From Desulfonatronum sp. SC1 (lineage in GTDB: Bacteria; Desulfobacterota; Desulfovibrionia; Desulfovibrionales; Desulfonatronaceae), in assembly GCF_003046795.1 (NCBI RefSeq), contig NZ_PZKN01000020.1:1-64000 (forward strand): a stretch of DNA of 64,000 nucleotides, in the 5' to 3' direction. Positions 1 to 8,800 of this stretch are shown here, piece by piece. Position numbers and translations under genes: made by a program. The notes beneath the pieces are model-generated. The model saw only the letters and a list, made by a program, of their open reading frames with translations, did no database searches and was not told the DNA's origin. Position 1 is the stretch's first letter, and the number at the start of each line of letters is the position of its first letter.

Positions 1-2
1 CC

Positions 3-2354
3 GCCTCCTCTTTCGCACATCATCCCGTGCCGCACGACCGGCAGACACCGGGCAAGTCTTTTGGCCTGAACGCCGATAGGGACGATCTTCTCCAGTTCGC
101 TTCCGGGGGCCATGTCATCGGGTTCGGCAAGGACTCCGTATATGTTGCCGGGCTGGACCGCGTCCTGCGGGTGGAGTTTGCCGGAGGCCATCCGGTGCAG
201 CCCGTGGCTGAAGATGGCGGTCTGTCTGCCGACGGTATTTCATCCCTGGGCACGGTGACCTACTCCGGGGTCTGGGATGGCGTGGATGTGGTCTACAGGG
301 CAGCCGAGGGCGGCATCCTGGAGAGCTTCTACTATGTTGACTACACGGAAACCGGCCCGGCCGTGGACGGCATCCGATTGCGCTATAACCGCCCGGTCAG
401 CCTGGACGAGCAGGGCAACCTGGTCACGGCCTTTGAGAACGGAAACATGGTCGAATCCACTCCCCTCGCCTGGCAGGAGGTGGACGGGGAAAAATATTTT
501 GTCGACGCGTCCTTTGTGCTGCACGGCCAACAAGAGGTCGGGTTCGCTTTGGGCGACTGCCTGCCCGGCGTTCCGGTGATCATCGACCCGATTCTGTCCT
601 GGAATACCTTTCTTGGGGGCAATGATGGTGACGATGGCCACGACATCGCCATCGACAGCAGCAACAAGGTCTATGTTACGGGGGTCAGCAGAAGCTCCTG
701 GAGCGAAGGGGCCAAGTCGGCATTTTCAGGCCCTACTGACGCATATGTGGCTAAGCTCAACCCCAGCACCGGCGCCCGAATATGGCACACCTTCCTGGGC
801 GGCAACGGCAGTCGGGTCTATGGCTATGGCATTGCCGTGCTCAGCAGCGGTATCTATGTGTCGGGCCAATCGTCAGACTCCTGGGGGAGCAACCCGAAGA
901 GAGCATTTTCAGGTGACTGGAACACCTTTGTGGCCAAGCTGGACAACAACGGCGGTTTTCAATGGCACACCTTCCTGGGCGGCGGAGGCTCTGAAGAAGG
1001 CTCCGGCATTGCCGTGGACAGCAGCGGCAATGTCTATGTGGCCGGAACCTGCTCTGTAGCGTGGGAGACCAACCCGGCACCTGAACGACCATACCAGGGA
1101 AGTTCAGACGCCTTTGTGGCCATGGTCAACAGCTACGGCGTGTTGCAGTGGCACACTTTCCTGGGCGGCATTCTCGGGGATTCTGGCGATGGCATTGCGT
1201 TGGATGGCAGCGGCAATGTTTATGTGATCGGATCCAGCAATGCCTCATGGGGCAGTCCGGTGCGGGCACATCAAGGCAACGGGGACGCCTTTATAGCCAA
1301 ACTCAACAGCAGCGGCGTGTTGCAGTGGAACACCTTCCTGGGCGGCAGCGGCGTTGACGATGGCCGTGGCATTGCCGTGGACACCAGCGGCAATGTCTAC
1401 GTGACCGGGTACAGCAATGCCTCCTGGGGCAATCCGGTGCGGGCACATCAAGGCAGCGGGGACGCCTTTATAGCCAAACTCAACAGCAGCGGCGTGTTGC
1501 AGTGGAACACCTTCCTGGGCGGCAGCGGCTGGGACGAAGGTGCTGGAATTGCCGTTGACGGCAGCGGCAACGTCTATGCCACGGGACCCAGCTTTGCCTC
1601 CTGGGGCAGCCCGTTGCGAGCATTTCAAGAAAGTGGCGGAGACCCTGACGCTTTTGTGGCCAGACTCAGAAGCAGCAACGGCGCTCTGGTCTGGCACACC
1701 TTCCTGGGCGGCGGAGGCCATGAATATGGCTCCAGCATTGCCGTGGACACCAGCGGCAACATGTATGTGGCCGGGTACAGCGCCGAGAGTTGGGGCAGCC
1801 CGGTGCGGGCATATGCCGGCGGATACTCTGACGCCTTTGTGGTCAAGCTGGCCAACCCTGTCGTTTCGACTTCGCCCAATCCCTCGTCCGGAGGCACGAC
1901 TACCGGGGGCAGAAGCTATCTGTATGGCTCGACCGCAACGGTGCGGGCCACGGCCAATTCCGGATACGCCTTTGTCAACTGGACCGAGGGCAACACGGTC
2001 GTCTCCTGCGACGAGCAGTATTCGTTCACCGCGACGCGCCACCGCACCCTGCGGGCCAATTTCAGCCCGGTTGCGAACAGGTACGACATATCGGGTCAAA
2101 TCAATCCCGCGAACTCCGGGACGGTCACCGGCGCGGGCTCCTACAATCACGGCGCAAGCGTGATCATGACCGTCCTGCCGAAGTCGGGCTTTGCTCTGGA
2201 CGAATGGATCGAGACCTGGCCGGAGTGGACAGGTTATTGCGTGGTCTCAACTGATGAGCAGTACACCTTCCCGGCAATCAGGAACCGCGACCTGACGGCC
2301 AACCTCCGGCCCAAGGCCCTGCCCGGGGTATTGATGCTGCTGTTGGATGAGTAA
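3..2354 (+). CDS. Exported SBBP-repeat protein with LPGV-MLLLD C-terminal tail (5' partial)
   Basis: The frame is open from the left edge, so the start and any signal peptide lie outside the window. A GTG at 27 is available, but residues upstream are coding-like. The N-terminal ~190 residues resemble the domain that precedes SBBP repeats. About eight SBBP-type repeats of 55-60 residues follow (core W-N/H-TFLGG, G-IAVD-SGN-YV-G, SWG, DAF-AKL), which should form a beta-propeller-like surface structure. Two divergent InlB B-repeat-like domains follow (GYAFVNWTEG and SGFALDEWIE cores). The protein ends exactly at KALPGVLMLLLDE, the tail shared with five other exported proteins here. Function is unknown; extracellular or surface structural/adhesive roles are typical of the family. 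A strong terminator follows at once. Confidence 0.8.
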   Translation, partial: ASSFAHHPVPHDRQTPGKSFGLNADRDDLLQFASGGHVIGFGKDSVYVAGLDRVLRVEFAGGHPVQPVAEDGGLSADGISSLGTVTYSGVWDGVDVVYRAAEGGILESFYYVDYTETGPAVDGIRLRYNRPVSLDEQGNLVTAFENGNMVESTPLAWQEVDGEKYFVDASFVLHGQQEVGFALGDCLPGVPVIIDPILSWNTFLGGNDGDDGHDIAIDSSNKVYVTGVSRSSWSEGAKSAFSGPTDAYVAKLNPSTGARIWHTFLGGNGSRVYGYGIAVLSSGIYVSGQSSDSWGSNPKRAFSGDWNTFVAKLDNNGGFQWHTFLGGGGSEEGSGIAVDSSGNVYVAGTCSVAWETNPAPERPYQGSSDAFVAMVNSYGVLQWHTFLGGILGDSGDGIALDGSGNVYVIGSSNASWGSPVRAHQGNGDAFIAKLNSSGVLQWNTFLGGSGVDDGRGIAVDTSGNVYVTGYSNASWGNPVRAHQGSGDAFIAKLNSSGVLQWNTFLGGSGWDEGAGIAVDGSGNVYATGPSFASWGSPLRAFQESGGDPDAFVARLRSSNGALVWHTFLGGGGHEYGSSIAVDTSGNMYVAGYSAESWGSPVRAYAGGYSDAFVVKLANPVVSTSPNPSSGGTTTGGRSYLYGSTATVRATANSGYAFVNWTEGNTVVSCDEQYSFTATRHRTLRANFSPVANRYDISGQINPANSGTVTGAGSYNHGASVIMTVLPKSGFALDEWIETWPEWTGYCVVSTDEQYTFPAIRNRDLTANLRPKALPGVLMLLLDE

Positions 2355-2387
2355 CCCGCAAGGCACTTCTTCAGTCCAAACACTGCA

Positions 2388-2415
2388 GGGCGGTCCCATC
2401 GGGGCCGCCCTTTTT
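2388..2415 (+). terminator. Rho-independent terminator after the SBBP-repeat gene
   Basis: A 10-bp GC-rich stem with one G-T wobble (arms at 2388-2397 and 2401-2410) and an ATC loop is followed by five T. It lies 33 bp after the stop codon. The rest of the 440-bp gap to the next gene holds only a dispersed repeat (2524-2612). Confidence 0.85.
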
Positions 2416-2523
2416 GTGACAAATGGTCCCTTGCCAATGCAAACGGTTTCGCAGGCTGCTTTGCCTGAACTTGTCACGAATGCTGGCTTTGCCAGGATGG
2501 CTCCTTTGTAACGCAGGAATGGG

Positions 2524-2612
2524 TTGACCTAGTTGCCAATAAATGCAAAACAACTAAAAATTTTTTCCAAGACTGCCGTAATCGAGATGAGGGAGAAGAT
2601 TATTCCCAGCAG
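2524..2612. repeat. Dispersed intergenic repeat, copy A
   Basis: About 89 bp that align at roughly 75% by eye with 14482-14570. Shared blocks include TTGCCAATAA, CAAGACTGCCGTAATC (16/16 identical), ATGAGG, AGAAGA and ATTCCCA. Both copies lie just downstream of genes for exported proteins with the LPGV/MLLLD-type tail. Role unknown: it could be a promoter-leader module, a small RNA or a remnant repeat. Confidence 0.55.
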
Positions 2613-2810
2613 ATAAGAATTCTCATGCCAACCCCTCATCCCATTACCATCCCCCCCGCCACACAGGGCCACGCCTTGTGCGGAATTTACTGTCGACCGA
2701 CAACGGACATATTTCGTCAATCAGCGCCTGCCATCGCCTGTTTTTTTTGGTGACGGTGGGCATTTGTATTTCCGCCTTCAGCCATCACAACCCTTGAGTT
2801 GGAACCCATC

Positions 2811-5800
2811 ATGAAACAAGCCTTTGTCGTGTCCATCGCCATCCTGGCCGGTCTTTTCTTTTCCACTTCCGCCCTTGCCCAGACCTACTATCCCTTCCCG
2901 GACACCGGCCAGACCAAGTGCTACAACAACACTGCTGAAATCCCGTGCGATTCAGTTGGTCCCGGTGATCCTTTCTATGGCCAGGATGCTCGCTACCAGC
3001 CCCGGCTACCGCGGTCCTACACCAAGCTAGGCCATGACGACACGGTGTTGTCGGACAACGCCCTGCACGTGGACGAGGGCGGCCCCTGGATGATGACCAG
3101 GGACAATGTTACCGGACTGATCTGGGAGTTGAAGACCAACGCCAACAAGGACGACACGTACAACTGGCAAAACGCCCAGGACGTGTTCATCGCCGGACTG
3201 AACAGTGCCAATTACTGCGGCTTTTCCAACTGGCGTCTGCCCAACATCAAGGAACTGTCCTCGCTGGTCAACGCGGCAGGGCCGCTGTGGATTGATGCCG
3301 CTTGGTTTCCAAAAAATGTGTCGTCCTATTACAGGTCGTCTACTACCAACACCGGAAATACGAGCCACGCGTGGTACGTGCCCTTCTACAGTGGCGATGT
3401 GAACAACAGCGGCAAGTCGGATAATTACTACGTTCGTGCCGTGCGTGCCGGACAGTCTGAGTCATTTGGTGATTCGATTATTCATGACAATGGTGACGGC
3501 ACAGTGACGGACACGACCACCGGGTTGATGTGGCAGAAATGCAGTTTTGGCCAGACTTGGACTGGCGGCCAATGCACGGGCAGCGCAACGCCCCGAACCT
3601 GGCAGCAGGCCATGGAAGCTGCCGAGAGCCTGACCTGGGCCAACCAGGATGATTGGCGGCTGCCCAACAGGAACGAGCTGCAATCCCTGGTGGATTATTC
3701 ACTTTTTTCTCCGAGTATAGCCCCTGTTTTCGCTGATTATACTGAGCATTATTGGTCGTCTACTACCAACGCCCACTTTCCGGACTACGCGTGGCTCGTC
3801 TATTTCTTTTCCGGCGATGTGTCCGTCAGCGGTAAGCCGGCTAGCCACTACGTTCGTGCCGTGCGTGCCGGGCATTCGACTGTTGGATCTTTTGTTTCTT
3901 TGGCTGTGAACTCCACTGGTGCCTCCGGCGTATCCATCACAAGTGATCCGACCGATTACGCCGACACTACAAACTACACCAAGACGAACATACCTGATGG
4001 TACGTCCATCACCCTGACAGCACCGGCTACCAGTGAGACCTCGATTTTTGCTTCCTGGACCGGGTGCGACACGTCTGATCCGTCCGCAAGAACCTGCACC
4101 GTGACGATGGATGAAGACAAGACGGTAACGGCGAGCTACACACCTTTCACCAGGGTCATCCGTCTGTCTGGCGACCTTTCCTTCGGCAACGTACCCGTGA
4201 ACCAAAGCACCCAGCGTACGCTGACCATCCACAACGACGGGAACAGCCCGCTATCGGTCGGCTCCATCAGTTTGCCCGACGGGTTCAGCGACAACTGGTC
4301 CGGCGGCACGATTGATACGGGAAGCTCGCGGGTTCTGACCGTGACCTTCCACCCCGCCGCTGCCCTGGAGTACTCCGGGACCATTACCGTGGAGTCCGAC
4401 GCGACCAGCGGGACGGATGTCATGGTCTGTTCCGGGGTTGGTGTGGTTCTCGACACTTACACCGTCACCTACGTAAGCCTGGACCACAATTCCGGCAGTC
4501 CACCCGTCGACAACAATCATTACACTGAAGGCGCTCTGGTTCTAGTGCTGGGAAATACAGGCATTCTAACCAAAGAGGGTCAAGCTTTCGCGGGATGGAA
4601 CACCGAATCCGATGGTTCGGGGCTCTCACGGTCTCCGGGCACTTCGTTCGCCATGCCTCCGGCCAATCTCACGCTGTTTTCACAATGGTCATCCGCGGCG
4701 ACAAGCGCCTCCTGCACACTGGACGTGGACCAGGACGGCCGGGTCAACGCCCTGACCGACGGGCTGCTGATCATGCGCTATCTGGCCGGGAATCGCGGCG
4801 AGGATTTGACCCGCGACGCACTCGGCCAAAACGCCCGCAGAACAAATGCGAATGACATCGTTGCCTTCCTTGACTCCCCGGCCTGCCAGACCATGCTTGA
4901 CGTGGATGGCGACGGCGTCTTGTCACAGGAAACCGACGGCGTATTGGTAACCCGACACATGTTCGGCTATTCCGGTGATGCGCTGGTTCAGGACGCACTG
5001 GGCCAGGAAGCCTGGCGATGGCATACGGATCAGGTTCGCTCCTGGCTAACGACACATGATCGTCCCGCTTCCCATATCCGACTTCTTCCCCCGACAGTTT
5101 CCACGCCGCTGCTGTCCGGGATCGCCGCGTCCCTACGTCCGAGCGTGGAATATACCGGTGCCCGGATGCTCTCCTATCAACTCCTTGACGGCCCAGCCGG
5201 CATGGAAATCGATGAGCGCAGCGGCACCATTGTCTGGGTTCCGGGGCCGGAACTCGAGGGCCAGACCGTGAGCGTGCGCATCAGCGCCGCGGATGGAGAG
5301 ACCACGGCTGAACTGACATTTACTGTTAGCGTGGCTCGGACCGTACCCGTGCAGACAACGCAATCCCAGCTTGAGGACGGCCGGACGCAGATCACGGTCA
5401 CGGAAGACAAGGGCAACCTTCAGGGGCTGGAGGTCCTCCTGCCGCAGCAGATTACCGGACCGGAAGGACGTAGCATGTCCACGAGCAGCCTTCAGACCCG
5501 GACCGGGGGGGCTGCTGTGTCGATTATTGATCCGTCAGAAGTGGATACGGAATCAATCCCTGATGATGTGATCCGGCTTACTAATTTCTTCAGGATCGAG
5601 CCGGTGGCAGCGGAAGGGGAAGATTGGATCGAAATCGTCTTTCCAGAGTTGGAATTGCCGGAAGGAAGATATGCCCATGAGCTGATCTTGTTTGTTTATG
5701 GCAACACTACAGGAAAGCTTGATTCCATTTGGATACCAGTAGTTCATGATATTAAACGTATTGATTATCAGCGAACCTCAATTCTTGTCGAAAGGATCGG

Positions 5801-8800
5801 CAGTGAGTGTTTTATAGGTCTTTATGACATGGATTCATATCTATATGACGTCGATACATTTGATAATTTTCCTGATTCTTCAATAATAAATAAATCGAAC
5901 GAACTATTACAAATCACGGCAGGAATGAAATGCGAAAAAGATACTTCATGGGGTCAAAAAATTGAATATATTGACATATGTTCAGGAAAAATTGATCACA
6001 ATGACGGATCTTCAGATAATTATATATTCAAAATAATAAATTTATATACATATGATGGATATTTTTTTCCAAAATGGGTTAACATTACACCACAAGAAAT
6101 TTCTAACATAATGATTGATGCAATAAAAAAATTTAAGATTTTTGGTTTAGAATATGACAAGAAAATGGATATATACATTCATACAATGGATTGCAATACT
6201 TCTGGATATTTAAACACCGACGACTCTAAAACTATCCATTTAAATCATTACAAATTTTGCGATAATGAGCCGAAAAGAGAATTAAAAAATATTAAATCTA
6301 CAATTGTACATGAATATTTTCATAATGCTCAATATAAGACAGGCAGCATAATAAATTATTCAGTAAATAGCGATAAAATTATGTGGGCTTCTGAGGGGAC
6401 TGCTGTTTGGTTTGAAGATGAAGTGTATGATACAGACAATGACTACTTAAATAGAAAAATATTTCAATCTAACGGCCAATTCAGTGCACCACGTATACTT
6501 GATGCCTATAAAACAAATGGGCTACCTTCCATACACAATAATGATAATTTATCCAGAGGCCATAATGCATACTTCAGGTTTCCATTCTTCAAATTGCTTC
6601 ATAAAGCAGATGGTGAGAATTATGGATGCACGTTTGGTAAAACATTTCTTCCTCAATTTTTTAAATGGTACACCCCGTTAAGCGATGGAACGCAACGATT
6701 GCTTAACACGATAAACGACCATACATGCGACTTTGGAGAAGCCTTTGGACAAGGAAATAAAGGAAATATTGGAACTGCACTTGAATATTTTACATATGCG
6801 ACAGTTATAAAAAATGATAGAATATTGATTGATAATAACGAGCCAGAAGGTTTATTGTTTGACAATGATGGCTTGATATCACAGGTTGTAAGGACGCCAA
6901 TTACCGCAACCACGATGACGCGACTCTTTTTGCCCCGCCTGACCAGCACGGTGTTCAGAATCAATGATAAGGGAATATCAAGCTTTTGTCCGCGTTATGT
7001 AGGGATACAATCTACTGACGGGCCGTTCAAAGGAACTATACGAAAAAGAAATGGTGATTTTGTCAATTCATTTGTCTCAGAAATTGTGGAAGGTGTTAAT
7101 AATGTTGAATGGTCAATTCCTTCTGAAGGATCAATAGATGAATGGTATCTTACTTTGGTAAACGACGACCCAAAAGATGAACGGTTCGTTGAGTTCGGCA
7201 TTTTCGCGAAAAGCATGTTAAGAGGATCGTTAACAGTCAATATCGTGCCTCAAACCGTCAGTTCCAACGCACGATGGCGGCGCACTGGAACGACGAAATG
7301 GTTCAAAAGCGGCGAAATCGAGGACGATATTACACTTGGTGAACATAGTGTCGAATTCGAGTCCGTTGATGGCTGGCATGCCCCGACAAACCGCAAAGTC
7401 ACTATCAGGAACTGCGAGATAAACACGATCAGCGTAACATATTCAGAGGCTCCAAGCCTGGCTATCAGCCCTAGCAGTTGGAACCATACCAGTTCGTCCT
7501 ATACCAACCAGGCTATTAGTGTCACATCGAACAATCTTCATAGCGCTTCTAGTAACGCCACATGGATAACAATTACCGGCATCAGCACGGGTGGCGGCAA
7601 CAACACTGTTACGTACAGCATTACCGCGAATTCCGGCCAACCCCGCAGTGGAAAGATCACCCTTAACGGTGGGGGCTCCAGTCTTGACTTCACCGTGAAT
7701 CAAGCTGCGGCAAACACTCTTTTCATTTCCGGCCGGGTAACAGGCTATCCCAATGCTACTATCACTTTTTCCAACAACGGCGGCCAGGCAACAACGAATG
7801 CATTCGGAGACTACAGCAAGTCCGTTCCCTACAACTGGACTGGCACAGCAACCCCCCAGGAAATCAAAGGATCATGGTCCCCACCTTCCCGTTCATACTC
7901 ATCAGTAACCAATAACCTATCCGATCAAGATTTCACTGCATCGCGACTTATGACGATTTCCGGCCGCGTCACGGACAAGACAACGAATTCCGGGATTCAT
8001 GGCGTAACTATCGAATTGTCGAACAATGGAGGAAATGCCAGCACCAACAATAATGGGCACTACTCCATCGATGTTCCTTATCTGTACACAGGGAAAGCCG
8101 TCCCGAACAGACACGAGGGTGGCAACTTCGACCCTCCTTTCAAAAATATTACAGAGATAAAGGAAGATTGGTCAAATCAAAATTTTTCCTGGGAACCTGG
8201 AGGACAAACCATTACCGGAAGGGTCACCCACAGTGTCACAGGCCAGCCAGTCCAGGGCGTATCCGTCACTTTTTCCAACGACGGCGGCACGGCGGTGACG
8301 GGACAGGATGGGTACTACTCATGGGTGGTTACACATGACTGGGATGACAAATTGACTCCGTCACACCCAGATCGCGGCACATTCAATCCAGAGCAGGGGG
8401 GTAAGAACAATACGGATTTCACATGGGTCCTGAATCCCGTCATTTCGGGGCGAGTGACCATCAAGCAGGACGGCACTGGCGTGGATGGGGTGACTATTAC
8501 CTTCGAGGGGCAAGGGCAAACCACTACCTACAATAGCGGGTACTATCGATTTACAGTACCCTACGGTTGGAGCGGCGAGGCCACGGCCAGCCATGTCAGC
8601 GGTACTTTTGAGAATGCGGTTCTGACGCATACCAATGTTACCGCAAACAAAACTGGCCAGGACTATGTCTGGCCCCCCCCGGACCATGTCATCGCCGGGC
8701 GCGTGGAAATGGACAATTCCACAGGCGGAGTGCCTGGAGTACAAATCGTTTTTTCAGATAATGCAGGCGAAACCTACACCAACAGCGAAGGTGAATATAG

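Noticed and set aside
2312-2354. C-terminal tail read as LPXTG, PEP-CTERM or another known sorting signal
   Set aside because: No Thr-Gly after LPx, no ~20-residue membrane span and no basic cluster at the end; the protein stops right after the acidic cap.
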